This document shows positions 16,283-25,466 of a stretch of 43,216 nucleotides of DNA, piece by piece. This DNA is from Pseudarthrobacter siccitolerans (GTDB lineage: Bacteria > Actinomycetota > Actinomycetes > Actinomycetales > Micrococcaceae). Below the pieces are notes generated by a model, which was not told where the DNA came from, made no database searches, and saw nothing but the letters and a program-made list of their open reading frames with translations. Location of the stretch: contig NZ_CAQI01000047.1 of assembly GCF_001046895.1 (NCBI RefSeq), positions 1 through 43,216 of the forward strand, given 5' to 3'. The first letter of the stretch is position 1; each line of letters opens with the position of its first letter. Position numbers and translations under genes: made by a program.

Positions 16283-17670
16283 GGATCTCCGTGATTGGCT
16301 GCGGTTACCTCGGCGCAGTCCACGCCGCCACCCTGGCTTCCATGGGGCACACAGTGGTGGGCATTGACGTCGATCCCGGCAAGGTGGGCCAGCTGTCCCG
16401 CGGCCAAGCACCCTTCCACGAACCCGGCCTGGACGAGCTGCTGCAGGACGGCCTCGCTACCGGCCGGCTGAGCTTCTCCACGACGGCGGCCGCGGCGAAG
16501 GGCGCGCAGGTGCATTTCCTGTGTGTGGGAACGCCGCAGCACAAGGCATCCGACGCCGCCGACCTCACCTACCTTGTCTCCGCCGCTGAGGCGCTGCTGC
16601 CGCACCTGGCCGCGGGCGCCGTCGTCGTCGGAAAATCAACGGTGCCCGTGGGCTCCGTGGAGATGCTCCGGGGGGTGCTGGGGAGCCGGCCGGATGTGCT
16701 GCTGGGCTGGAACCCGGAGTTCCTCCGGCAGGGCACGGCGGTGAAGGACTCGCTGGTGCCGGACCGGCTGGTCTACGGGGTGGACGGCGGCCGGGCGGCA
16801 GCGTTCAACGCGGACACCGGCGCACCCATGGGTGTGACTGCGGCCCTGGACGCTGTTTACGAGCCGCTGCTCGACGCCGGAATTCCGCGCCTGGTCTGCA
16901 ATTTTGCCACTGCCGAACTCATCAAGTCGGCAGCAAACGCGTACCTGGCCACCAAAGTCAGCTTCATCAATGCCGTGGCCGAACTTTGCGACGCCGCCGG
17001 CGCGGACGTGGCGGAGCTCAGCGAGGCGATGGGCATGGACCCGCGGATCGGCGGCCGGTACCTGCACGCCGGCCTGGGTTTCGGCGGCGGCTGCCTGCCC
17101 AAGGACATCCGCAGCCTCCGCTCCCAGGCCGCCGGACTCGGCGTCACCGCCCTGGAGGACTGGATGCAGCTGGTGGATTCGGTCAATCTCGGCCAGCGCG
17201 CCCGGACCATCAACCTCGCCGCCGGGCTCTGTGGCGGGAGCCTCGCCGGGCGCTCCATCACAGTGCTCGGCGCGTCCTTCAAACCGGACACCGACGACAT
17301 CCGCGACTCCCCCGCCCTGGACGTCGCCGACCGGCTCGCGGCTGCGGGGGCGCACGTGACCGTCACTGATCCCAAGGCGGTGAACCATGCCTGGCGGCGC
17401 TATCCGCGGCTCCGGTTCGAGGCGTCCATCCTGCAGGCGCTGCAGGATGCCGATCTGGTGCTGCTCCTTACCGAGTGGGATGAGTACCGCAGCCTTTCGC
17501 CCGGGGTTGCGGGGGCGCTGGTACGACGGCGGGTGGTGCTGGATGCACGCAACGTGCTGGATGCGGCGGCCTGGCAGTCCGAAGGCTGGGTAGTGCGCGG
17601 CCTCGGAACCTCTGCCGGCGCCATGACTTCCACCCAGCTCTCTGGACCATCCGGCCGGGTGAAGGGTTAG
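16279..17670 (+). CDS. ugd: UDP-glucose 6-dehydrogenase
   Basis: It oxidises UDP-glucose twice with NAD to UDP-glucuronate. The 463-residue protein has an N-terminal Rossmann domain (MRISVIGCGYLGAVHAATLA), the CVGTP motif, the central helix with ATAELIKSAANAYLATKVSFINA, and catalytic Cys272 in GFGGGCLPKDI. The C-terminal domain contains GASFKPDTDDIRDSPALDVA. GDP-mannose dehydrogenases look similar, but UDP-glucose is more likely. It is coupled to the upstream glycosyltransferase by GTGA with GAAGAGG before the start. Supplying glucuronate for a mannosyl-glucuronosyl glycolipid, as described for MgtA in corynebacteria, is an attractive inference. Its end overlaps the convergent HAD gene by 4 bases. 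Confidence 0.92.
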   Translation: MRISVIGCGYLGAVHAATLASMGHTVVGIDVDPGKVGQLSRGQAPFHEPGLDELLQDGLATGRLSFSTTAAAAKGAQVHFLCVGTPQHKASDAADLTYLVSAAEALLPHLAAGAVVVGKSTVPVGSVEMLRGVLGSRPDVLLGWNPEFLRQGTAVKDSLVPDRLVYGVDGGRAAAFNADTGAPMGVTAALDAVYEPLLDAGIPRLVCNFATAELIKSAANAYLATKVSFINAVAELCDAAGADVAELSEAMGMDPRIGGRYLHAGLGFGGGCLPKDIRSLRSQAAGLGVTALEDWMQLVDSVNLGQRARTINLAAGLCGGSLAGRSITVLGASFKPDTDDIRDSPALDVADRLAAAGAHVTVTDPKAVNHAWRRYPRLRFEASILQALQDADLVLLLTEWDEYRSLSPGVAGALVRRRVVLDARNVLDAAAWQSEGWVVRGLGTSAGAMTSTQLSGPSGRVKG

Positions 17671-18533
17671 CCAAGAAGTCCCAGGCCGGCAAAGGCGAGC
17701 GCCACGCCATTGCCGGCCGGGCCTGGCGTAACCCTGTCGGCCACGGCCAGTACCTTGGGGTGGCCGTCCTCCACGGCGATGCCAATGGCTGCATACTCGA
17801 GCATTTCGATGTCATTCGCGCTGTCGCCGATGGCCACAATGTCCTCGCGCCTCAGGCCCAGATGCTTCTCCACCACCTGGATGCCCACCGCCTTGTGGGT
17901 TCCAGCCATAAAAATTTCCCCAGCGGTATCGCCGAGTGCGGACAGCGAACTGGGGATGAGTCCAACGTTTGGGCCCAGCCCCGCCATCAGGCCGGTCAGC
18001 GGAACCGGGGAGTCAAAACAGGAGATCTTGGCGTAGGACACGGACCGGAGGTCATCGCTGTACTGCACCGGGCCCAGGATGTCCTCCACCGGATCAACGT
18101 CGGTGCTCAGGACGCCGTCGTGCCCGGACCTGCCGGCGAACACGGGCGTCAAAACGCGCCGCAGGCGCTCATCCACGCCGGTCCTTCCATGCAGCGCTTC
18201 CGGCGCCTCGAGGATGTAGGCCACGTTATTGGCGTCAAGCGTGTCCACGATCCGCGCCGCCAGGTCGGCGCTGAACCGCGTGTCCTTCAGTACCTCGCCG
18301 TTCAGGTCCACCCGGGCACCGGCTCCGGTGATCACGCCGTCGAACCCGGCATCCAGAATGTGGCCGGGCACCATGGACAACGGCCGGCCCGTGCACACGA
18401 AGACGAGGTGGCCCTGCCTCCTGGCTGTCTGCACAGCTTCCACATGGGCATCCGGAACCACACCGTGGTCCGCATAGGTGCCGTCGATATCGAGGAAAAT
18501 GGCACGTGGCCGGATGGTCTGCGGGCTGGACAT
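17667..18533 (-). CDS. HAD-superfamily Cof-type phosphatase
   Basis: The 288-residue protein is a Cof/IIB-type HAD hydrolase that removes phosphate from sugar phosphates or similar metabolites. Motif I is FLDIDGTYADHG with the nucleophile Asp15 and Asp17; motif II is VFVCTGRP; motif III/IV is GIQVVEKHLGL with AIGDSANDIEMLEYA. The large insert between motifs II and III is the Cof cap. AAGGAGA precedes the ATG. The substrate is not predictable. It converges on ugd with overlapping stop codons. Confidence 0.9.
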   Translation of the reverse strand: MSSPQTIRPRAIFLDIDGTYADHGVVPDAHVEAVQTARRQGHLVFVCTGRPLSMVPGHILDAGFDGVITGAGARVDLNGEVLKDTRFSADLAARIVDTLDANNVAYILEAPEALHGRTGVDERLRRVLTPVFAGRSGHDGVLSTDVDPVEDILGPVQYSDDLRSVSYAKISCFDSPVPLTGLMAGLGPNVGLIPSSLSALGDTAGEIFMAGTHKAVGIQVVEKHLGLRREDIVAIGDSANDIEMLEYAAIGIAVEDGHPKVLAVADRVTPGPAGNGVALAFAGLGLLG

Positions 18534-18703
18534 GCCGGATCTCCTTGGTTTTTCGGCCGGAAACAGCCAACTCTATCGAAGCGGCCGCCGGAAGCCCGAA
18601 AACCGCGGATCCTCCTGCCAACGCCGGCGCCGGCCGCAGCAGAAGGCACGTCGACCGGCCAAACTGACAGTCATCCCGTGATAAACAAACTCTTGAAGTG
18701 TAG

Positions 18704-18726
18704 TAAGCACGCTGATTGAATTAGGG
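18704..18726 (+). promoter_or_regulatory. Shared motif upstream of the GlsB-like stress gene
   Basis: The 23 bases begin TAAGCACGCTGA and end TTAGGG. They match the element before the DUF2382 gene (14862-14884) at 17 of 23 positions and lie 48 bases before the ATG. They may be a binding site or the recognition region of an alternative sigma factor. Nothing else was found in the 241-base gap 18534-18774. Confidence 0.5.
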
Positions 18727-18774
18727 AACCGGATATGGGGGCACGGCACAACTTACTGATTAAGGAGTGACAAC

Positions 18775-19044
18775 ATGGGTATTCTCGGATTTCTCATTTT
18801 GGGCCTGATCGCGGGTGCTATTGCCAAGGCCATCCTGCCGGGACGTCAAGGCGGAGGCTGGGTAGTCACCATGGTCCTCGGCGTCGTCGGCGCCATCCTG
18901 GGCGGCTGGATCGGCTCGCTGATCTTCGGCGGCGGACTGGCTGAATTCTTCGATATCCGCACGTGGCTGCTGGCCATCCTCGGATCGATTGTCGTACTGC
19001 TGATCTACGGGGCAGTCACCAACCGGAGCAGCCGCCGCGTATAG
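18775..19044 (+). CDS. GlsB/YeaQ/YmgE-family stress membrane protein
   Basis: The 89-residue protein has three hydrophobic segments and the family signature: MGILGFLILGLIAGAIAKAI, then PGRQGGGWVVTMVLGVVGAILGGWIG, and a last helix LLAILGSIVVLLIYGAV. The family (also called transglycosylase-associated) is induced by envelope, acid or stationary-phase stress; its biochemical role is unknown. AAGGAG precedes the ATG, and a strong terminator follows, so it is a single-gene transcript. Confidence 0.93.
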   Translation: MGILGFLILGLIAGAIAKAILPGRQGGGWVVTMVLGVVGAILGGWIGSLIFGGGLAEFFDIRTWLLAILGSIVVLLIYGAVTNRSSRRV

Positions 19045-19067
19045 CCGCAGCTCATATTTCCAAAGGC

Positions 19068-19104
19068 AAAGCGCCGTCCCCCGCATCCGGGGGACGGCGC
19101 TTTT
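19068..19104 (+). terminator. Rho-independent terminator after the GlsB-like gene
   Basis: GCGCCGTCCCCC (19071-19082) pairs perfectly with GGGGGACGGCGC (19089-19100) around a GCATCC loop, flanked by AAA and TTTT. It is a textbook intrinsic terminator. Confidence 0.93.
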
Positions 19105-19221
19105 GCATTGCCCAGGACCGGCATTCCGGGAGTTGCAGTCTGCGGCCGGGCAAAACACCGTTTCCCCGGACCGGCCAATTTTCGCGTCCGGCACTTTATG
19201 ATGTGCGAGGGGGGTGCAGTA

Positions 19222-21375
19222 ATGGCTGATTCTCAAAGCCACAGCAACGGTTTAACGGCGCCGGTATTCGGTGCGTTCCTGGACGCCAGTCCCGACGCCC
19301 TCCTGGCAGTGGCCGCAGACGGCAGTGTCACCATGGTCAACGCCGCCACGGAAAGGCTTTTTGGCTTCAGCAGGCACGAGCTGATTGGCCGCAATCACCG
19401 CTCGCTGTTCGCAGCTGGTTTCCGGGCTGAAGTTGACCGGCTTTTCCAGCAGCTGGTCGCGGCGCCCACGGAACAGCCGCCGCCCCGCGAGGTGTTCGGC
19501 GTGGCCAGCAACGGGATTGAGTTTTCGGCGGAAGTGGCTGCCGCACTGCTGCCAGGCCCGGAACTGGACGGCCAACCCGCAGGCGCGGCCGCACCGCAGG
19601 TCCTGCTTTCGGTCCGCGGCACATCTCACCGGGCCGCGGCGGAGGAGGACCTGCGGGAGGCGATGTCCCTGCTCACCGCCACCCTTGAATCCACTGCGGA
19701 CGGAATCCTGGTGATGAGCAGCCAGGGCCATGTCGCCGGTTTTAATGACCAGTTCCTGACCATGTGGGGCATCCCGCCGGAGCTCCTCGAAGGCGACACC
19801 GAAGAGCCCATCATGCGGCTCGTCCTCTCACAGGTGGCGGACCCCGTGGCATTTGTGGGCCGGATCGAGGAGCTGGAGGACAATCCGGCAGCGGAAAGCC
19901 ACGATGTCCTGGATTTCAAGGACGGCCGCACCTTTGAGCGGTATTCCCGCCCGCAGCGGGTGGGAGAGCAGATCGTGGGCAGGGTGTGGAGCTTCCGGGA
20001 TGTCACCCCACGGCGCAAGGCCCAGGAGCAGGCGCACCAGGCCATGCTGGACCTTGCGGCGCAGGCGGAAAAACTGCGGGCTATGGCCTTCCAGGATCCG
20101 CTGACAGGGCTGGCCAACCGGGCTGTGTTCAACGACGGACTGGCGGATGCCCTGAAGGAGCCGCGGCTGAAGGCGGTGGATGTCCTCCTGCTGGACCTGG
20201 ACGATTTCAAGGAAGTCAACGACATCCTGGGGCACCAGGCCGGCGATGACATGCTGATCGAAGTGGCGCGCCGGCTCCGCGGCTGCGTCCCCACCGCCGA
20301 CGTGGTGGCCAGGCTCGGCGGCGATGAATTCGTGGTGCTGCTGACCGCCTGCCCTGATGCTGATGAGATTGCCCGCTGCATCGTCCGCTGCCTGCACGTC
20401 CCGGTCACCATCAACGGCACCGTGCTGCGGCCCAGCCTCAGCCTGGGGCTCGCCTCCGTAGGGCAGGACAACGTGGGCGCTTCGGAGCTGCTGCGGCAGG
20501 CGGACATTGCCATGTATGCAGCCAAGGCCGCCGGAAAGAACCGTTTCCTCCGGTTCCACCCGGACATGATGACGGCCCTGGTGCAGCGGACCGACATGGA
20601 GAGCGGCCTGCAGCTGGCGGTGTCCCGCGGCGAAATCTCGGTGGACTTCCAGCCCATCGTGTCGCACCGGATGGGCCAAGTGGTGCAGTTCGAGGCGCTG
20701 GCACGGTGGGACAGGAGCGGCGAGCGCGTGCCGCCGTCGGTGTTTATCCTGCTGGCCGAGCGCACCGGACTGATCAACGAAATCGGCGCCGAAGTAATGG
20801 CCATCGGCATGGTGCAGCTGGCCTCGTGGCTGAGCGAGGACCCGTCCCGGTCCCTGTCCATCAACGTCTCCGGCGTCCAGTTGCAGGACCCGGATTTCGC
20901 CGAGCAGGTCCTGCGGCTGGCCGACGCCAGCGGCGTGGCACCGTACCAGCTGGTGCTGGAGGTGACCGAGTCCGTATTTTTCGACGCCGACTGCAGCCTG
21001 ATCAAGCAGCTCAGCACGCTGCGGGACGCCGGCGCCCGTGTTGCCCTGGACGATTTTGGCACCGGCTACTCGTCCCTCGGGAGGCTCCAGGACCTGCCGG
21101 TGGACACCGTGAAAATCGATAAGACCTTTGTGTCCATGGTGCGCCTCGGCACGGAGCGGCTGCCCATCCTCAGTTCCATGATCAACATGGCCCACAGCCT
21201 TGGCCTGACGGTCACGGCCGAGGGGGTGGAGACGGTGGCCCAGGCGGATTACCTCACCGCCCTGGACTGCGACTCACTGCAGGGATACCTTTTCTCGCTG
21301 CCCGAGCCGGGCGCGCGGCTGCAGTACGCCCTGCGCCACGCGGAAGAAGCGCTCAACGCGCTCAAGGGGCGGTAA
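19222..21375 (+). CDS. PAS-PAS-GGDEF-EAL cyclic-di-GMP enzyme
   Basis: The 717-residue soluble protein has PAS domains at about 14-125 and 145-270, GGDEF at 366-370 in ARLGGDEFVVLL, and an EAL domain from about 460 with EAL at 491-493. The cyclase active motif is intact, but the usual RxxD inhibitory site is PTAD, so product inhibition should be lost. The phosphodiesterase residues also look intact: SINVSG, VLEVTES, ALDDFGTGYSSL, VKIDKTF, TAEGVET and LQGYLFS. It could make or break c-di-GMP, with PAS-bound ligand as switch. ATG 19222 follows GAGGGGGG; ATG 19201 is upstream of that site. The gene lies 141 bases before the hybrid kinase and is probably part of one signalling block. Confidence 0.93.
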   Translation: MADSQSHSNGLTAPVFGAFLDASPDALLAVAADGSVTMVNAATERLFGFSRHELIGRNHRSLFAAGFRAEVDRLFQQLVAAPTEQPPPREVFGVASNGIEFSAEVAAALLPGPELDGQPAGAAAPQVLLSVRGTSHRAAAEEDLREAMSLLTATLESTADGILVMSSQGHVAGFNDQFLTMWGIPPELLEGDTEEPIMRLVLSQVADPVAFVGRIEELEDNPAAESHDVLDFKDGRTFERYSRPQRVGEQIVGRVWSFRDVTPRRKAQEQAHQAMLDLAAQAEKLRAMAFQDPLTGLANRAVFNDGLADALKEPRLKAVDVLLLDLDDFKEVNDILGHQAGDDMLIEVARRLRGCVPTADVVARLGGDEFVVLLTACPDADEIARCIVRCLHVPVTINGTVLRPSLSLGLASVGQDNVGASELLRQADIAMYAAKAAGKNRFLRFHPDMMTALVQRTDMESGLQLAVSRGEISVDFQPIVSHRMGQVVQFEALARWDRSGERVPPSVFILLAERTGLINEIGAEVMAIGMVQLASWLSEDPSRSLSINVSGVQLQDPDFAEQVLRLADASGVAPYQLVLEVTESVFFDADCSLIKQLSTLRDAGARVALDDFGTGYSSLGRLQDLPVDTVKIDKTFVSMVRLGTERLPILSSMINMAHSLGLTVTAEGVETVAQADYLTALDCDSLQGYLFSLPEPGARLQYALRHAEEALNALKGR

Positions 21376-21516
21376 AGGAAGCCTGAATCCCGGCCATCCG
21401 GGGCTCAGTGAGGCATATCATAGGAAAGCGTCTCCACCCAGGTCTCGGGTGGGCTCCGGGCCGGTGTTCCCACAGGGTTTCCGGGGTTTCCGGGCGCACC
21501 TAGGGGGAGGTACCGC

Positions 21517-24500
21517 GTGTCTCAGACTGGTCTCCAGCAGCACCGGCCCGCCGGCAGCAGCACTACATTGCCCGTGAAGTGGCTTGCCGTGCTGACGGCC
21601 ATTGTGCTGGCCGCGCTCGGCCTCTTTTTCGCAGCCAATAGCGGCACTCCAACTGCCCTGGTCACGGGTGATTTCACCATCCTGGCGGCTTCCCTGCTCG
21701 CGGGTGCAAGCTGCACCCGGGCCGCCCGGCGCGGCGGTGCCAATGCCCGGGCCTGGACGTTTATGGCGGCCGCCGCATTCATTTGGGCCGCGGGAATGGC
21801 CGTCTACGCGTTTTATGGCCTGGCCAACAACCACGTGTACCCCTTCCCTTCCCTCGCAGATGCCCTGTTCATCGGCTACTCGGTGCCCGCCGTCGCCGCG
21901 CTGTTTGCGTTCAAAAGGCGCGGCGGCAACCATGTGGCGCTGTACCGGGCGGTGATGGATGCGGCAGTGGTTGCCGGCTCCGTGCTGGTGGTCAGCTGGT
22001 ACGTGGTGCTGGGCGCCGCCTTCGATGCGGAGGGTGATCCCCTGGCCCGGCTCACCGGGATGGGCTACCCCGTGGCGGACTTTGTGATCACCTCCTTGGT
22101 GCTGGTCCTGGCGATGCGCCGGCAGCCGGGCGAGCGGCTGCCGTGGCTGTGCTTCGGCGGCGGGCTGCTGGTGCTGGCGGTGACGGACAGTATCTACGTG
22201 CGGTTGACGTTCGACGGCGTCAGCGGCACCACGGGTTCACCGCTCGCCCTGGGCTGGATCATTGCCTTCCTCCTGATTGCCCTCGCGCCGCTGGCGCCGT
22301 ACCAGGAAAGTGCCGGACCGGACCGGACGGGCTACACCCTCGCACTGGAGCTGCTCCCGTACGTCCCGCTGCTCCTGGCAGTGGTGCTCTTCGCAGGTCC
22401 CCATCTGAGCGAACTTAACCCCTTCCTGCTGGCGGCGGGCGCCGCCGTCCTGGTGTTCGTGACGGTGCGGCAGGTGCTGATCATCCTGGAAAACATCAAC
22501 CTCACCAGCGGGCTCGAGGAGGAGGTGGCGGTCCGCACCAGGGAACTGGAGGCAGCCCGCGAGGCGGCCTTGGAGTCCAGCCGGTTGAAGTCGGAGTTCC
22601 TGGCCACCATGAGCCATGAGATCCGGACGCCGATGAACGGTGTGGTGGGCCTGACTGCTCTGTTGCTGGAGACCCCGCTGGACCCCACCCAGAAGCAGTA
22701 CGCGGACGGGGTGAAGGGCGCAGGCGAGGCACTGCTGGCCCTGATCAACGACATCCTGGACTTCTCCAAGCTGGAGGCCGGCAAGGTTGACCTGGACGTG
22801 CGCCCCTTTGATCCGCGCGTCCTCGTGGAGGAAGTGGCCGGGCTCCTGGCCGAACCGGCGCAGGCGAAGAACCTGGAACTGATCGCCTACTGCGAACCCG
22901 GGGTCCCTGCACGGCTTGTGGGCGACTCCGGCCGGATCCGGCAGATCCTCCTGAACCTGGCGTCCAACGCGGTGAAGTTCACAGCATCCGGGGAGGTGTC
23001 CATCAGGGTCAAGACCGAAAGCCCTGGAGCTGCTGCCGGAAGTACAGCAACGGTGTATTTCGAAATCCGCGATACCGGAATCGGCATCGACCCGTCCCAG
23101 CACGGCAGGCTCTTCCAATCGTTCTCGCAGGCCGACGCCTCCACCACCCGCCGGTACGGCGGCACCGGGCTGGGCCTGGCCATCTGCAGCCGGCTGACGG
23201 CCGCAATGGACGGCGGGATCGGCCTGGACAGCACCCCCGGCCAGGGCAGCACCTTCTGGTTCCGGCTGCCCCTGCCGGTGGCGCCGCCGTCCACGGACCC
23301 GGTTCCGGCGGCCGGCTTCCTCAACGGCCTGCGGGTCCTGGTGGTGGATGACAACGCCACCAACAGGCTGGTCCTGGAGTCCCAGCTGCGGGGCTGGCGG
23401 CTCCTGCCCGAAGCCGTCCCCGATGCCGCCTCGGCGCTGGTACGCGCCCGCGAAGCAGACGCCGCCGGGGAACCCTTCCACCTGGCGGTGCTGGACTTCT
23501 GCATGCCGGACACGGACGGCCTGGAGTTGGCGCGCCGCATCAAGTCCGAGGCCGGGCTCGCGGACATGGAACTGATCATGCTGACCTCCACCATGCAGGT
23601 CAATGCGGCGGAAATCAGCCAGGCCGGGGTGCGCGAATGGCTGATGAAACCGGTTCGGAGCTCCGAGTTCTACAACCGCCTGGTCCGGCTCATGTCCACC
23701 CACGAGCCTTCCGTTCCGGCCGCCGCTCCGTCCCAGGCATCCGCTGTCCGGGATGAGCCGTCACGGGGCCGGATCCTGGTAGTGGAGGACAACGAGGTCA
23801 ACCAGCTTGTGGCCCGCGCCACGGTCAGCAGGCTGGGCTATGCGGTGGACGTAGTGTCCAACGGAGTCGAGGCCCTTGCCGCCACGGCCGGTTCGCGGTA
23901 CGCCGCTGTGCTGATGGACTGCCACATGCCGGTGATGGACGGGTTCGAGGCCACGCGGCATATCCGGCGCCGGGACGGCAGGCACCCGCGCCTGCCCATC
24001 ATCGCCATGACCGCCGGCGCGCTGGATGGTGACCGGGAACGGTGCCTTGCCGCCGGCATGGACGATTACCTCGCCAAGCCGGTGGACGCCGCCGCCCTGG
24101 AAGCCACGCTGCTCCACTGGGTTCCGGAGCCTGAGAGCCGGCTTGTTCCCGGGCTTGTCCCCCAGCCGCTGGCAGTGACCGGAGGAGCGCCCGCGGCCGC
24201 GCCTGCACTGGACCAGGACCGGATTGCCATCCTGCGGGAGCTCGGCCCGGAGGACGGGCGGGGCCTGCTGCCTGAAGCGGTGGCCGCTTTCCGGCGCGAA
24301 CTTCCCGCCCGTCGTTCGGCCCTGCAGGCGGCCGTGGCCGACGGCGACGGGCCGGCTTTGGTGCAGGCGGCGCACGCGCTGAAGGGGTCGGCCGCCAATA
24401 TCGGGGCCGCCGCCGTCGCGGGCCTCTGCGCTGAGCTTGAACGGCTGGGCCGGGACGGCACGCCCGGCGGCGCCGACGCCGCGCTCCGCCGCCTTGAAAC

Positions 24501-24555
24501 GGAACTGCCCCGACTGGACGCGGAACTGGACGCAGCTCTGGAGGTGACTCCGTGA
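21517..24555 (+). CDS. Hybrid sensor histidine kinase with two REC domains and HPt
   Basis: The 1012-residue protein has an N-terminal membrane domain of about eight helices (18-330). A short coiled coil is followed by HisKA with H367 in SHEIRTPMNG, and an ATPase domain with NLASNAVKF, DTGIGID and GGTGLGLAI. Two receivers follow, with Asp660 in LDFCMPDTDG and Asp801 in LMDCHMPVMDG, and a C-terminal HPt has His953 in AHALKGSAANIG. A full His-Asp-His relay can therefore run within one chain. The start is GTG with GGGGGAGG before it. The next gene, a REC-GGDEF protein, overlaps it by 4 bases and is the likely final acceptor. The signal is unknown. Confidence 0.95.
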   Translation: MSQTGLQQHRPAGSSTTLPVKWLAVLTAIVLAALGLFFAANSGTPTALVTGDFTILAASLLAGASCTRAARRGGANARAWTFMAAAAFIWAAGMAVYAFYGLANNHVYPFPSLADALFIGYSVPAVAALFAFKRRGGNHVALYRAVMDAAVVAGSVLVVSWYVVLGAAFDAEGDPLARLTGMGYPVADFVITSLVLVLAMRRQPGERLPWLCFGGGLLVLAVTDSIYVRLTFDGVSGTTGSPLALGWIIAFLLIALAPLAPYQESAGPDRTGYTLALELLPYVPLLLAVVLFAGPHLSELNPFLLAAGAAVLVFVTVRQVLIILENINLTSGLEEEVAVRTRELEAAREAALESSRLKSEFLATMSHEIRTPMNGVVGLTALLLETPLDPTQKQYADGVKGAGEALLALINDILDFSKLEAGKVDLDVRPFDPRVLVEEVAGLLAEPAQAKNLELIAYCEPGVPARLVGDSGRIRQILLNLASNAVKFTASGEVSIRVKTESPGAAAGSTATVYFEIRDTGIGIDPSQHGRLFQSFSQADASTTRRYGGTGLGLAICSRLTAAMDGGIGLDSTPGQGSTFWFRLPLPVAPPSTDPVPAAGFLNGLRVLVVDDNATNRLVLESQLRGWRLLPEAVPDAASALVRAREADAAGEPFHLAVLDFCMPDTDGLELARRIKSEAGLADMELIMLTSTMQVNAAEISQAGVREWLMKPVRSSEFYNRLVRLMSTHEPSVPAAAPSQASAVRDEPSRGRILVVEDNEVNQLVARATVSRLGYAVDVVSNGVEALAATAGSRYAAVLMDCHMPVMDGFEATRHIRRRDGRHPRLPIIAMTAGALDGDRERCLAAGMDDYLAKPVDAAALEATLLHWVPEPESRLVPGLVPQPLAVTGGAPAAAPALDQDRIAILRELGPEDGRGLLPEAVAAFRRELPARRSALQAAVADGDGPALVQAAHALKGSAANIGAAAVAGLCAELERLGRDGTPGGADAALRRLETELPRLDAELDAALEVTP

Positions 24556-25460
24556 AAGTTCTGGTGGCCGACGATGACCCGGGCTCCCTGATGGTGGCGA
24601 GGGCCGCCGTCGAACGTTCCGGCCATGACTGCCTCACTGCCGCGGACGGTGACGAGGCGTGGGCGCTGTACCTGGCGCACCAGCCGGACGTAGTGGTCAC
24701 CGACTGGATGATGCCGGGAATGGACGGACTGGCGTTGTGCCGGGCTATCCGCGCACGGGAGCAGGAGTTGTACACGTATGTTGTGCTGCTGACCTCGCAG
24801 GGGTCCCGGGACGATGTGCTGGCAGGGCTCGAGGCCGGCGCGGACGATTACGTCACCAAGCCGCTGGACCCGTTTGTGCTGCATGCCCGGCTGCTGGTGG
24901 CGCAGCGGATCACCACCCTGCACGCGGACCTCGCCCACTACCGCCGGGTCCTCTCCCGGCAGGCACGGACCGACCCGCTGACCGGGCTGCACAACCGGCT
25001 CAAGCTCTCGGAGGATCTGGAGCAGCTGCACCTGCGAAGCGAGCGGTACGCAGAGCAGTACAGCCTGGCCATGTGCGACGTGGACAATTTCAAAAGCTAC
25101 AACGACATCTACGGCCACCAGGCGGGAGACCTCGCGCTGCGGGCGGTGGCTGCGGCGCTGCTGGGCATTGTCCGGAAGAGCGACGGTGTGTACCGCTACG
25201 GCGGCGAGGAGTTCCTGCTGGTGCTGCCCCAGCAATCGGGTCCGGGCGCGAAGGCGCTGCTGGAACGGGCGCTGGACGCTGTGCGGAGCCTGGCGATCGA
25301 GCATGCCGGTGATCCATCAGGGCAGCTGCGGCTCAGTGCCGGAATCTCGTCGTACTGCCACGGGCACCGGATGGACGCCGCCGCGCTGGTGGGCGCGGCC
25401 GACGCCGCGTTATACGCAGCCAAGGCCGCCGGGCGGAACAGGGTGGAAGTGGCCCGGTAG
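24552..25460 (+). CDS. REC-GGDEF response regulator, PleD-like diguanylate cyclase
   Basis: The 302-residue protein has a receiver domain (1-120) with acidic pocket ADDDP and phospho-acceptor Asp51 in VVTDWMMPGMDG, and Lys in YVTKPLD. A short helix leads to a GGDEF domain (about 140-300) with the active GGEEF at 217-221. The RxxD inhibitory site is present (RKSD, 208-211), so feedback by c-di-GMP is expected. GTGA overlap with the hybrid kinase implies translational coupling and equal supply. By analogy with PleD, phosphorylation would trigger dimerisation and c-di-GMP synthesis. The gene ends 6 bases from a convergent membrane-protein gene. Confidence 0.95.
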   Translation: MKVLVADDDPGSLMVARAAVERSGHDCLTAADGDEAWALYLAHQPDVVVTDWMMPGMDGLALCRAIRAREQELYTYVVLLTSQGSRDDVLAGLEAGADDYVTKPLDPFVLHARLLVAQRITTLHADLAHYRRVLSRQARTDPLTGLHNRLKLSEDLEQLHLRSERYAEQYSLAMCDVDNFKSYNDIYGHQAGDLALRAVAAALLGIVRKSDGVYRYGGEEFLLVLPQQSGPGAKALLERALDAVRSLAIEHAGDPSGQLRLSAGISSYCHGHRMDAAALVGAADAALYAAKAAGRNRVEVAR

Positions 25461-25466
25461 GTCCGA

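Noticed and set aside
21376..21516. A c-di-GMP riboswitch upstream of the hybrid kinase
   Set aside because: The leader has only a small CCCGG/CCGGG hairpin and a tandem GGGTTTCCG; none of the conserved riboswitch core was seen.
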